51,145 nt of DNA from Rhodobacter sp. GTDB lineage: Bacteria > Pseudomonadota > Alphaproteobacteria > Rhodobacterales > Rhodobacteraceae. Position numbers and translations under genes: made by a program. A model generated the notes under the pieces. That model searched no databases. It was not told where the DNA came from and saw only the letters and a list, made by a program, of their open reading frames with translations. Below, in pieces: positions 7,942 through 17,673 of the stretch (its first letter is position 1; each line of letters begins with the position of its first letter). The stretch spans positions 1 to 51,145 of the forward strand of contig JAIXRW010000039.1 of assembly GCA_027484985.1 (NCBI GenBank), given 5' to 3'.

Positions 7942-9490
7942 CCGCAAAAACCGAACCCGCCGCCCGCCGCGTGCCATTCCCCGACAAGCCAAAGCCCGCG
8001 CCATCGGCAAAGGCACAACCCATCACCCCTCGGAAAAAGCGCAACGCCTCGCCCCACCTTCTCGGCACCAGCACCGCCCATCACCCGCCCGCGCCGGAAC
8101 GGCCCAGCTATACCCCCCGACTGCCGAAGCGCAGCCCCCCGCCCCACAGTCGCGGCGCCAGCACAGCCCATCACTTGCCCGTGCCGGAAGGCCACGGCCC
8201 CTCACGCCCATTTCAGCCAAGGCGCAGACCGTGGATCCACCGTTTTGGCACTGGCACAGCCATCACCGGTCCGGGTCTAAGGGGCCATACCCCACCATCC
8301 CCAGACAGCCAAAACGCAGCCCGCGATCCCACCGTTTCGGCGCCAGCACAGTCCATTACCCGCCCATGCCGAAACCAGTCAGCCCATTCACCCCGACAAC
8401 CAAAGCACAGCCCGTCGCCCTACAGTCGCGGCGCCAACAAAGCCCATCACATGCCCGTGCCGGAAGGCCACACCCCATCCCTCCGACAGCCGAAGCGCAG
8501 CCCGCCGCCCCACAGTCACAGCGCAAGCACAGCCCATCACTCGCCCTTACCGGAACGGCCCGGCCCATCCGCTCGCCGATAGCCAAAGCGCAGCCCGTAG
8601 CCCCATCTTTTCGGCACCAGCACCGCCCATCACCCGCCAGCGCCGGAACACCCCAGCCCCTCACCCCCAGACAGCCAAAGCGCAGCCCGCAGCCCCACAG
8701 TCGCAGCACCAGCACAGCTCATCACCCGCCCGTGTCGGAAGGCCACGGCCCCTCACCCCCAGACAACCAAAGCGCAGCCCGTAGCCCCACAGTCGCAGCA
8801 CCAGCACCGCCCATCACCCGCCAGCGCCGGAACACCCCACCCCCTCACCCCCAGACAGCCAAAGCGCAGCCCGCCGCCCCACAGTCGCGGCACCAACAAA
8901 GCCCATCACCCGCCAGCGCTGCAACGCCCCAGCCCCTCACCCCCAGCCAACCAAAGCGCAGCCCGCCGCCCCACAGTCGCGGCACCAGCACCGCCCATCA
9001 CCCGCCAGCGCCGGAACACCCCAGCCCCTCACCCCCAGACAGCCAAAGCGCAGCCCGCCGCCCCACAGTCGCGGCACCAGCACCGCCCATCACCCGCCCG
9101 CGCCGCAACGCCCCAGCCTATCCACCCGACAACCAAAGCGCAGCCCGCCGCCCCACAGTCGCGGCGCCAGCACAGCTCATCACCCGCCCGTGTCGGAAGG
9201 CCACGGCCCCGCACCCAAATTTCAGCCAAGGCGCAGCCAGTGGCCCCACCGTTTCGGCACTGGCACAGCCATCACCGGTCCGGGTCCAAGAGGCCACACC
9301 CCATCACCCCCCGACAGCCAAAGCGCAGCGCCTCGCCGCAGCGCAGCGGCGCCAGAACGGCCCATCACCCTCCCGCGCCGGAACGGCCCAGCCCCTCACC
9401 CATTTCGGCCAAGGCACAGCCCGTCGTCGAACCCTATCACCAAAGGTGCGACCCGTTGCCCAGCCGTCGCGAATGGCGGCCACCATCGGC
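7942..9490. repeat. Degenerate tandem array, about 16 copies of a 92-bp unit
   Basis: The anchor CCAAAGCGCAGCCCG or a close variant recurs at 7942, 8033, 8124, 8217, 8309, 8400, 8490, 8583, 8675, 8767, 8859, 8951, 9043, 9133, 9226, 9318 and 9409. Spacing is 90-93 bp, and exactly 92 for the five steps from 8583 to 9043. The most constant blocks are the anchor and a block ending CCCATCACCCGCC about 40 bases later. Units 8583-9132 are nearly identical, while both ends are more diverged. The period is not a multiple of three, so successive units fall in different frames, and open frames across the array are most likely accidental. The array lies between rsfS and a hybrid kinase gene, both reading leftward. 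No function is known to me. Confidence 0.95.
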
Positions 9491-9578
9491 GGCAAGACCC
9501 GCCCGATCTGGCGCGGCCCCTCGCCCCGCTTCGTCCCTTGGGCAAAAGGGCCCGCCCTTCTGCCCTTCGTGGGCCGTC

Positions 9579-12110
9579 TTATGCCGCGTCGGCTTCGGGT
9601 GGCGCGGCTTCGGCGGGCTCGGCCTTGGGCTGGGGCATCTCGGCGCCGGCGGGACAGAACTCGGCCAAAGCGCCCAGAATGACCGGGCGGCGCAGCGGTT
9701 TGGTCAGGTGGCGGTCCATTCCGGCGGCAAGGATGCTTTCCGCATCGCTGTCCATCGCATGGGCGGTCAGCGCAAGGATGGGGATATGCGCCCCGCCGGT
9801 TTCGGCGCTGCGAATGGTGCGGGCGGCCTCTCGCCCGTCCATCTCGGGCATCGAGATATCCATGAAGATCAGATCGGGCCCCCAGCTTTGCCACAGATCG
9901 ACCGCCTCGCGCCCGTTCTGGGCAAAGACCAGCTCGATCGGGCAATCGCGCACCATCTTGGCAAAGACCAGCTGGTTGGTGCGGTTGTCCTCGGCCACCA
10001 GAACCCGCATCCGCCGCGCGATCACCGGCGCGGGCGGGGGCGCTGCCACAACCGGCGTTCCCGCCAGCCCGGCCAGCCTGCGATACAGCTCGGCGCGGTG
10101 CATCGGCTTTTGCAGGACCGACGCGAACAGCCCGCGCTCGGCCTCGTCAAGCAGCGCCGCATGCGACGACAACAGCAGGACCGGCCCCATCCACCCCGCC
10201 TTTCGCAACGCGGCGGCAAAGGCCACCCCGTCCATCTCGGGCATGTCATGATCGGTGATCACCAGATCGAACCCGCCCCCGGCCAGCGCGGCCAGACCAT
10301 CGGCACCCGACCGTGCCAGCACCGTCTCGATCCCGCAGGGCGCCAGTTGCCGTTCAAGGATCGTGCGGTTGATGAAGCTGTCATCCACCACCAGCACGCG
10401 GCGCAGATCGGCCGGCAGCGCGGGGGCGGGCGCATCCTCGGCCACCGGCAGCACCAGCCGGAACCCGAAGCACGATCCCTCGCCCGGCGCGCTATCGACC
10501 CAGATCTCGCCCGACATATGCTCGACCAGCCGCCGCGTGATCGCCAGCCCCAGCCCCGTCCCCTCGAACCGGCGGTTCGCCGCATCCTCGACCTGCGAGA
10601 ATTCCCCGAAAATATGCGCCAACTGGTCCGCCGCAATGCCGATGCCGGTATCTTCCACCGTCACATGCAGCTGCATCACACCCGTTCCGGCCTCGACCCC
10701 GACCACACGCACCAGCACATGGCCCGTTTCGGTGAACTTCACCGCATTGCCGACAAGGTTGGTCAAAATCTGCCGCAGCCGCCCCGGATCGCCCACGAAC
10801 CGCGTGGGCAGGAACACGTCGAAATCCACCATCAGATCGATCCCCTGCGCCCGCGCCTTGGGCTGCAACAGCATCACCACCTCGTGGATCAGCCGTTCCA
10901 GATCAAAGGTTTCGGGGTGCAGCACCAGCCGTCCGGCCTCGATCTTGGAATAATCCAGAATGTCGTTGATGATGACCAGCAGCGCCTCGCCCGACGACCG
11001 TATGGTTTCCGCAAACAGCCTCTGGTCATCGCTCAGCGCGGTGTCGCACAGCAGTTCGGCCATGCCCACCACGCCGTTCATCGGTGTCCTGATCTCGTGG
11101 CTCATATTGGCCAGAAAGGCCGATTTGGTCCGGCTTGCCGCCTCGGCGGCCAGCCTTGCGGTCTCCAGCGCCGCCTGCGCCTGATGGGCGGCCGTCACAT
11201 CCGAATGCAGCGCGACGCGGCCGCCATCGGGCGTGGGGTGGTGCTGCACGCGGATGCGCTGGCCCCCCGCCAGTTCCACCTCGTCACTGCGCGAGGCAAG
11301 GTGGCGGAACACCCAGCCCTCCCCGTCGCCCGGATCGGCGAATTGCCCCGCGCGCAGCGCATGCGACAGGATGTCGGCATAGCTTTCGCCCGTGGCAATC
11401 GCCTCGGCGGCAAGGGGGTAAAGCTCGCGGTAACGCTGGTTGCAAAGCAAAAGCCTGTCCTCCCTGTCAAAGACCGCAAATCCATCGGGCAGCGCCTCGA
11501 CCCCCGCGCGCAGCCGCATCTCGTCGGTGATGTCGATCAGCAGCGCCACACGGTCGCCATCGGGCGTCAGCCGTTCCTCAAGCCGCAGATGCCGCCCGTC
11601 GCGGAAACTCAGCACCTCGGGCGGAATCGGCACCATCCCCGCCCGCGCCCGCATCATCGCCAGCCACGCCGCCCGTTCCTCGACCGTCAGCAGCGGCGCC
11701 ACCGCCTGCAATACGGCATCATATCCATCGGCCGCCGCAGGTTCCGCCCCCAGCGCCGCCGCCCATGCCGGATTGGCCAGCACCAACTGCCCCGCGGCAT
11801 CGAACAGCGCGAACCCGTCGCGCATCGCATCCAGCGCGTCGCGCATCTGCCGACCAGCCAGCACCGCCACGCTGTGGGCGCGGTCCAGATCGCCCACAAA
11901 ACGCGCGTTCTGCCCCTTGAGCAGCGCCGCCTCCGACCGCGCCACCTGCGCCGATTGCCGTTCTTCCACCACCTGCGCCGAAAGCGCCCGCGCCTGCCGC
12001 GCCAGCTGTTCGTTGGCGGCACTCAGCTCGCGGCTTTTCCAGTCAAGCAGGCGTTCGGCGGCCAGCCTTGCCCGCCGCTCCCGTGCCAGCCGTTCCACCA
12101 GATCGTTCAC
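9579..12110 (-). CDS. PAS-PAS hybrid histidine kinase with two receiver domains
   Basis: The protein has 843 residues, starting at GTG 12110 (NDLVERLARERRARL follows) with AAGGCGG upstream; a longer in-frame extension has no family resemblance. Domain order: N-terminal coiled coil (about 1-80), two PAS domains (about 85-200 and 205-310), HisKA with phospho-acceptor His338 in SHEIRTPMNG, HATPase with NLVGNAVKF and the DTGIGI and GTGLGL boxes, receiver 1 with Asp620, and receiver 2 with Asp751 in FMDISMPEMDG. The tail is Ala/Glu/Pro-rich. I see no transmembrane segment, so it should sense a cytoplasmic signal. No cognate output regulator lies nearby, making it an orphan hybrid. It is divergent from the alpha-2-macroglobulin gene with 163 bases between starts. 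Confidence 0.92.
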   Translation of the reverse strand: MNDLVERLARERRARLAAERLLDWKSRELSAANEQLARQARALSAQVVEERQSAQVARSEAALLKGQNARFVGDLDRAHSVAVLAGRQMRDALDAMRDGFALFDAAGQLVLANPAWAAALGAEPAAADGYDAVLQAVAPLLTVEERAAWLAMMRARAGMVPIPPEVLSFRDGRHLRLEERLTPDGDRVALLIDITDEMRLRAGVEALPDGFAVFDREDRLLLCNQRYRELYPLAAEAIATGESYADILSHALRAGQFADPGDGEGWVFRHLASRSDEVELAGGQRIRVQHHPTPDGGRVALHSDVTAAHQAQAALETARLAAEAASRTKSAFLANMSHEIRTPMNGVVGMAELLCDTALSDDQRLFAETIRSSGEALLVIINDILDYSKIEAGRLVLHPETFDLERLIHEVVMLLQPKARAQGIDLMVDFDVFLPTRFVGDPGRLRQILTNLVGNAVKFTETGHVLVRVVGVEAGTGVMQLHVTVEDTGIGIAADQLAHIFGEFSQVEDAANRRFEGTGLGLAITRRLVEHMSGEIWVDSAPGEGSCFGFRLVLPVAEDAPAPALPADLRRVLVVDDSFINRTILERQLAPCGIETVLARSGADGLAALAGGGFDLVITDHDMPEMDGVAFAAALRKAGWMGPVLLLSSHAALLDEAERGLFASVLQKPMHRAELYRRLAGLAGTPVVAAPPPAPVIARRMRVLVAEDNRTNQLVFAKMVRDCPIELVFAQNGREAVDLWQSWGPDLIFMDISMPEMDGREAARTIRSAETGGAHIPILALTAHAMDSDAESILAAGMDRHLTKPLRRPVILGALAEFCPAGAEMPQPKAEPAEAAPPEADAA

Positions 12111-12273
12111 GAAACCCGCCTTCTGCCTGATCCTGCCGGCAGCATGGCAAACGGGTGGTGAAGGGCAGGTTAACGCCCCAGCCTTTCGCACAGCCCGCCA
12201 GACTTTCGCGAATCGTTGCCCGCGGCGGCGGCGCAAGGCACAGTCGCGCCAAGATTGGTTGGGGGGTTTCTTC

Positions 12274-15200
12274 ATGCGCGTATCCGTCATTCTGGGCTTG
12301 GCCCTGTCGGTCCTGTTGCCGGGTCTGGCCCATGCCGACAGCCTGATCCCCGAACGCCGCTTCGTGCTGCAAAGCGGTGTCGATCTTCCCGGCGGCGATG
12401 TGTTTTCCGCCTTCGACACCACGCTCGATGCCTGCAAACAGGCCTGCCTGACCAACGATGCCTGCACCGCCTTTACCTTCAACACGGCCAAGGGCGCCTG
12501 CTTCGTCAAATCGAACCCCGATGACGCCACCCCCTTTGCCGATGCCGTCTCGGCCCGCGTGCTGGACCGCGCCAAGGGCCTTGAACCCTTGGCCAAGACC
12601 CGCCGCGCCGACCTGACCTTCGTTCCCGACTGGGAGGTGTCCTCGGCCACCGATCAGGCGCTCGGCCTGTCCTCGGCCTATCAGAACGATGGCGTCAGCG
12701 CCCAAGACCGCCGTCAGGCCGCCGCCGATGCCGAAGCCGAAGGCGATACCGATTCGGCCTATCGCAACATGGGCGATGCCGCCAACCTGACCGATGCGCC
12801 CGCCGACTGGGCCGAATTTGCCCGCCTTCTGCTGGCCCATGCCGCCACCGTGCAGGACGATCCGCGTTCCTTGCGCGAACAGGCCTATTGGGCCTCGGTC
12901 AACGGCTATCTGCGTGCCGCCAAACCGGCCCAACAGGGCCGCCTGCTGCAACTGATGGCGCAGGCCCTCGAAGGGATCGACCGTGGCAGTGACGGGGTCA
13001 AGGCGATGCGCCTTGCAAACGCCGTGGCGCCCGATGACGAAACCGCCGCCCTGCTGGCCGATTTCACCGGAAAATACGGCTTCCGCGTGGTGGAAAACCG
13101 TGTCGAATCCGATTCCGCCCGCCCCCGCCTCTGCGCCACCCTGTCCGAAGACCTTGCCGCCACCGGCGTCGATTACGCCCCCTTCGTGCGCACCGCCGAC
13201 CCCACGCTTACCGTCACCGCCCAAGGCCGCGACATCTGCGTCGGCGGCGTGACCCATGGCCAGACCGTCAGCATCACCCTGCGTCAGGGCCTGCCCGCCG
13301 CCGATGGCCAGACCTTGGCCGATTCGGTTGACATCACCTCCTACATCCGCGACCGCTCCCCCGCCGTGCGCTTTCCGGGCCGCGCCTATGTGCTGCCCCG
13401 CTCGGGCGATCCGGCGCTGCCTGTCGAAACCGTCAACACCTCGGGGCTTGACCTCACGCTTTATCGCGTGACCGACCGCAACCTGATCGCCTCGGTGCAG
13501 AACGGGTATCTCTCGGCTCCGCTGGCCGATTGGCAGGAATATGATTTCTCCTCCAAAACCGGCGCGCAGGTCTGGCGCGGCACCGCCACCGTCGGCAATG
13601 ACCTCAACCGCGACATGACCACCCGCCTGCCCATGGCCGAGGCTCTGGCAGGCCAGCCCTCGGGCGTGTTCGCGCTCAAGGCCTCGGTGCCCGGGGCCGA
13701 TCCTTACGCCATTCCCGCCGCATGGCAGTTCTTCACCGTCTCCGACCTCGGGCTGACCACGCTGTCTGGCGTTGACGGGCTGCATGTCTTTGTCCTGTCG
13801 CTGGGCAATGCCGAACCGAAGGCGGGCATCCGCCTGCAACTCCTGTCTGTCGCGAACGAGGTTCTGGCCGAAGCCGCGACCGATACCGATGGCCACGCCC
13901 TGTTCGACGCAGGCCTGACCCGCGGCACCGGCGCCTCGGCCCCCGGCATGGTCGTCGCCCGCGATGGCGACAGCGACCTTGCCTTCCTGTCCCTGACCGA
14001 CCCCGAATTTGACCTGTCCGATCGCGGCGTCGAAGGGCGCGAGGCCGCGCCGCCCGTCGATGTGTTCCTCACCACCGACCGTGGCGCCTATCGGGCGGGC
14101 GAAACTGTCAACGTCACCGCACTGGCCCGCGACAGCGACGCCCGCGCCATCACCGGCCTGCCGATGACAGCCGTGCTGCGCCGCCCCGACGGGGTGGAAT
14201 ATTCCCGCGCCCTCGGCACCGATACGGCAGGCGGCTACGTGTTTTCCCTGCCCGTGGCCGGAGCCGCCCCGCGCGGCGTCTGGCGCATAGACATGCTTGC
14301 CGATCCCGATGCCGCCCCGCTGGCCAGCCGCACCCTGCTGGTCGAGGATTTCCTGCCCGAACGCATCGATTTCGCCCTGACCCTGCCCGATGGCCCGCTG
14401 TCGCCCACCGCGCCCGCCGATCTGGCGATCAATGCCCGCTACCTTTTTGGCGCCCCCGGCGCCGGTCTCGCCATCGAGGGCGAAACCTTCGTGCGCGCGG
14501 CCAAGGGGCTTGATGGCTGGGACGGCTATCGTTTCGGCCGCGCCGATGATCCCTTCAGCGCCGTGGTCCAGCCCATCGACCCCGCCGAAACCGATGCCAG
14601 CGGCAAGGCGACCCTTCCCCTTGTCCTGCCCTCCTTTGCCGCCACGACCCAACCGCTCGAAGCCGTCATCGCCGTCCGTCTGGCCGAAGGCTCTGGCCGT
14701 CCGGTCGAACGCAAGTTGACCAAAGCCCTTGCCCCCGCCCAAACCCTGATCGGCATCAAACCCCAATTCGACGGCGTCCTTCCCGAAGGGGCCGAGGCCG
14801 CCTTTTCCCTCGTCGCCGTGGGCACCGATGGCAAAGCAACCGCCCTGCCCGCCAAATGGGTGCTGACCCGGATCGAAACCGAATACCAATGGTATCAGGC
14901 CTATGGCGCGTGGAACTGGGAACCCGTCACCACCCGCACCCGCGTGGCCGAAGGCGATATCGCCCTGAACGGCCCCACCGCCATTTCCGCCCCCGTGAAA
15001 TGGGGCGAATACGAACTGGCCGTCTCGGCCGCCGACGGCTCGCCCGCCGCCGCCTCGCTTACCTTCAGCGCGGGCTGGTTCAGCGCCGCCGATGTCTCGA
15101 CCACGCCCGACACGCTCGACCTGTCGCTTGACAAGGCGTCCTACACCGCCGGCGACACCGCCACCCTGCGCCTTGTGCCGCGCTTTGCCGGAACGGCCCT

Positions 15201-17673
15201 TGTCACCGTGCTGTCGAACCGCGTCATCGCCATGAAGGCGGTCAAGGTGACCGAAGGGGAAAACACCATCCCGCTTCCCGTCACCGATGACTGGGGCGCC
15301 GGCGTCTATGTCACCGCCTCGGTCCTGCGCCCGATGGATGTGGCCGCAGGCCGCAACCCCGCCCGCGCGCTTGGCCTTGCCCATGCCGCCATCGCCCCCG
15401 GCACCCGCGCGCTGCAAACCGAAATCCTGGCCCCGACCGAAGCGGCGCCGCGCGGCGCCATGGATGTGTCGGTCAAGGTGGCAGGCATCACCGCAGGCGA
15501 CACCGCCTATGTCACCCTTGCCGCCGTTGACCAGGGCATCCTTAACCTCACCGGCTTCACCCCGCCCGATCCGCAGGGCTGGTATTTCGGCCAGCGCAAG
15601 CTGGGCGTCGGCATCCGCGACCTCTATGGCCGCCTGATCGACGGCCTGAACGGCGCCGAAGGTCAGGTCCGCTCGGGCGGCGACGCGGGCGCACAGGCCC
15701 GCCTTCAGGCCCCCCCGCCGACAGAGGAACTGATGGCCCGCTTCTTCGGCCCCCTCGCTGTCGGCCCCGATGGCACCGCCACCGCCACCATCGACCTGCC
15801 CGCCTTCAACGGCAGCGTCAAACTCATGGCCGTAGCATGGAGCGGGGCAGGCATAGGCCAGGCCAGCGCCGATGTTCTGGTGCGCGACCCCGTGGTCGTC
15901 ACCGCCTCACTGCCCCGCTTCCTTGCGCCAAATGACGAAAGCCGCCTGCTGCTGGAAATCGTCCATGCCACCGGCCCCGCAGGCGAAATGCCGCTTTCGG
16001 TCAGCGCCACGGGCATCACCCTGGGCCAAGCGCCCGCCACCGTCACCCTGACGGACAAGGGCAAGGCCGTCGTCGCCATCCCCGTCAGCGCCACCGAAAC
16101 CAGCACAGCCACCATCACCGTCACCCTCACCACCCCCGACGGCAAGGCGCTGGTCAAAACCCTGTCGCTTCCCGTCGAAACCAACGCCCCCGAAATCGCC
16201 CGCATCTCGCGCTTCGACCTGAAACAGGGCCAGTCCTTCACCTTCGACGCCACCGTGCTCGACGGCCTCGCCCCCGGCGCCCGCGCCATGCTGGCCATCG
16301 GCCCCATCGCCCGCCTCAACGCCCCCGGCGTGCTGGCCGCGCTCGACCGCTATCCCTATGGCTGCACCGAACAGATGACCTCGCGCGCCATGCCGCTGCT
16401 CTACCTCGACACGCTGGCACAGGCGCTTGACCTGCCGCATGGCGATGACCTGCGCGCCCGCCTGCAACAGACCATCACCGCCATCCTGACCAATCAGGGC
16501 GCCGAAGGTGGCTTCGGCCTGTGGCAGGCCGGATCGGGCGATTTCTGGCTCGATGCCTTCGTGACCGATTTCCTCTCGCGCGCCCGCGCCCGTGGCCTCG
16601 ATGTGCCCGACACCGCCTTCCGCCTCGCGCTCGACAACCTGCGCAATCAGGTGAACTTTACCGCCGATTTCGATTACGGCGGCGAAGCACTGGCCTATGC
16701 GCTGCAAGTCCTCGCCCGCGAAGGGGCGGCCAATATCGGCGACCTGCGCTATTACGCCGATGTCAAAGCCGACGCCTTCGCCACCCCCACGGCCCAAGCC
16801 CAGCTTGGCGCGGCCCTCGCCGCCTATGGCGATTCCGCCCGCGCTGATGCGCTCTTCGCCAAGGCGCAGGATAACCTTCAACCCGATACCGGCGATCAGG
16901 TCTGGCGCGCCGATTACGGCAGCCCGTACCGCGATGCCGCCGCCCTGCTGGCCCTTGCCACCGAAAGCGGCAGCAACGCCGTCGATGCCGAACAGATCAC
17001 CGACCGCATCGCCGCGCATGACGGCCCACTTTCGACGCAAGAGGCGACATGGACCCTGCTCGCCGCCCGCGCGCTGACCGAAACCGCCGCCCCCGCCGTC
17101 ACCCTGAACGGCGCGGCGGAAAGCGGCCCCCTCGTCCGCCTGCTCGGTGAAACCCCTGTCGCGGTCAAAAACACCGGCCCCGACACCACGCTTACCGTCA
17201 CCGCCTACGGCACGCCACAGGTGCCCGAGGCCGCAGGCGGCAACGGTTACGCCATCACCCGCAGCTACTACACCCTCACCGGCGAACCCGCCGACCCGTC
17301 CTCGGTCAAATCCGGCACCCGCCTTGTCACCGTGCTGGAAATCACCCCCTTCGCCAACGGTCAGGCCCGCCTGATGGTCACCGACCCCCTCCCCGCAGGG
17401 TTCGAGATCGACAACCCCAACCTGCTCTCGGGCGGTCAGGTGTCTGACGCGCTCGGCCTCGACCTGCTGACCGAAACCGCCCATTCCGAATTCCGGCAAG
17501 ACCGGTTCCTCTCGGCGGTGGACCGCAGCGACAACACGCCCTTCCGTCTGGCCTATATCGTCCGCGCCGTCACACCGGGCACATACACGCACCCCGCTCC
17601 ATCGGTGGAAGACATGTATCAGCCCGATTTCCGCGCCCATGGCGATACAGGCCGCGTCACCGTGACGGAATGA
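12274..17673 (+). CDS. Bacterial alpha-2-macroglobulin (YfhM type) with N-terminal PAN/apple-like domain
   Basis: The protein has 1799 residues. A Sec signal peptide ends at AHA (residues 19-21) with no lipobox cysteine, so it should be periplasmic and soluble rather than a lipoprotein like E. coli YfhM. Residues 30-85 have Cys54, 58, 64 and 76 in a PAN/apple-like pattern. The MG domains follow, with the DVFLTTDRGAYRAGETV segment at about residue 595. The thioester site is Cys1364-Thr-Glu-Gln1367 in YPYGCTEQ, then the alpha/alpha-barrel. These proteins trap proteases covalently and are thought to guard the periplasm after outer-membrane damage. The stop overlaps the pbpC start, reproducing the well-known A2M-pbpC pairing. 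GGGGGG precedes the start by several bases. Confidence 0.95.
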   Translation: MRVSVILGLALSVLLPGLAHADSLIPERRFVLQSGVDLPGGDVFSAFDTTLDACKQACLTNDACTAFTFNTAKGACFVKSNPDDATPFADAVSARVLDRAKGLEPLAKTRRADLTFVPDWEVSSATDQALGLSSAYQNDGVSAQDRRQAAADAEAEGDTDSAYRNMGDAANLTDAPADWAEFARLLLAHAATVQDDPRSLREQAYWASVNGYLRAAKPAQQGRLLQLMAQALEGIDRGSDGVKAMRLANAVAPDDETAALLADFTGKYGFRVVENRVESDSARPRLCATLSEDLAATGVDYAPFVRTADPTLTVTAQGRDICVGGVTHGQTVSITLRQGLPAADGQTLADSVDITSYIRDRSPAVRFPGRAYVLPRSGDPALPVETVNTSGLDLTLYRVTDRNLIASVQNGYLSAPLADWQEYDFSSKTGAQVWRGTATVGNDLNRDMTTRLPMAEALAGQPSGVFALKASVPGADPYAIPAAWQFFTVSDLGLTTLSGVDGLHVFVLSLGNAEPKAGIRLQLLSVANEVLAEAATDTDGHALFDAGLTRGTGASAPGMVVARDGDSDLAFLSLTDPEFDLSDRGVEGREAAPPVDVFLTTDRGAYRAGETVNVTALARDSDARAITGLPMTAVLRRPDGVEYSRALGTDTAGGYVFSLPVAGAAPRGVWRIDMLADPDAAPLASRTLLVEDFLPERIDFALTLPDGPLSPTAPADLAINARYLFGAPGAGLAIEGETFVRAAKGLDGWDGYRFGRADDPFSAVVQPIDPAETDASGKATLPLVLPSFAATTQPLEAVIAVRLAEGSGRPVERKLTKALAPAQTLIGIKPQFDGVLPEGAEAAFSLVAVGTDGKATALPAKWVLTRIETEYQWYQAYGAWNWEPVTTRTRVAEGDIALNGPTAISAPVKWGEYELAVSAADGSPAAASLTFSAGWFSAADVSTTPDTLDLSLDKASYTAGDTATLRLVPRFAGTALVTVLSNRVIAMKAVKVTEGENTIPLPVTDDWGAGVYVTASVLRPMDVAAGRNPARALGLAHAAIAPGTRALQTEILAPTEAAPRGAMDVSVKVAGITAGDTAYVTLAAVDQGILNLTGFTPPDPQGWYFGQRKLGVGIRDLYGRLIDGLNGAEGQVRSGGDAGAQARLQAPPPTEELMARFFGPLAVGPDGTATATIDLPAFNGSVKLMAVAWSGAGIGQASADVLVRDPVVVTASLPRFLAPNDESRLLLEIVHATGPAGEMPLSVSATGITLGQAPATVTLTDKGKAVVAIPVSATETSTATITVTLTTPDGKALVKTLSLPVETNAPEIARISRFDLKQGQSFTFDATVLDGLAPGARAMLAIGPIARLNAPGVLAALDRYPYGCTEQMTSRAMPLLYLDTLAQALDLPHGDDLRARLQQTITAILTNQGAEGGFGLWQAGSGDFWLDAFVTDFLSRARARGLDVPDTAFRLALDNLRNQVNFTADFDYGGEALAYALQVLAREGAANIGDLRYYADVKADAFATPTAQAQLGAALAAYGDSARADALFAKAQDNLQPDTGDQVWRADYGSPYRDAAALLALATESGSNAVDAEQITDRIAAHDGPLSTQEATWTLLAARALTETAAPAVTLNGAAESGPLVRLLGETPVAVKNTGPDTTLTVTAYGTPQVPEAAGGNGYAITRSYYTLTGEPADPSSVKSGTRLVTVLEITPFANGQARLMVTDPLPAGFEIDNPNLLSGGQVSDALGLDLLTETAHSEFRQDRFLSAVDRSDNTPFRLAYIVRAVTPGTYTHPAPSVEDMYQPDFRAHGDTGRVTVTE

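Noticed and set aside
7942..9490. CRISPR array
   Set aside because: Units are 92 bp, with no short constant repeat separating unique spacers; the variable parts themselves recur between units, and no cas genes are present.
8231..9682. Open frame of about 480 codons, Pro/Arg/Ser-rich, across the tandem array
   Set aside because: The repeat period is not a multiple of three, so successive units are read in different frames; several frames on both strands are equally open. It also runs into the antisense of the kinase gene.
11440..12273. Upstream in-frame extension of the alpha-2-macroglobulin frame
   Set aside because: It is antisense to the kinase gene and lacks family resemblance; the ATG at 12274 starts a clear signal peptide.
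12111..12650. Upstream extension of the hybrid kinase frame
   Set aside because: It overlaps the A2M signal-peptide region on the other strand and its composition is not protein-like; GTG 12110 has a ribosome-binding site and a conserved-looking N-terminus.
12043..15417. Minus-strand open frame of 1124 codons
   Set aside because: It is antisense to the A2M gene; its Gly/Ala/His-rich product is typical of frame shadows at very high GC.
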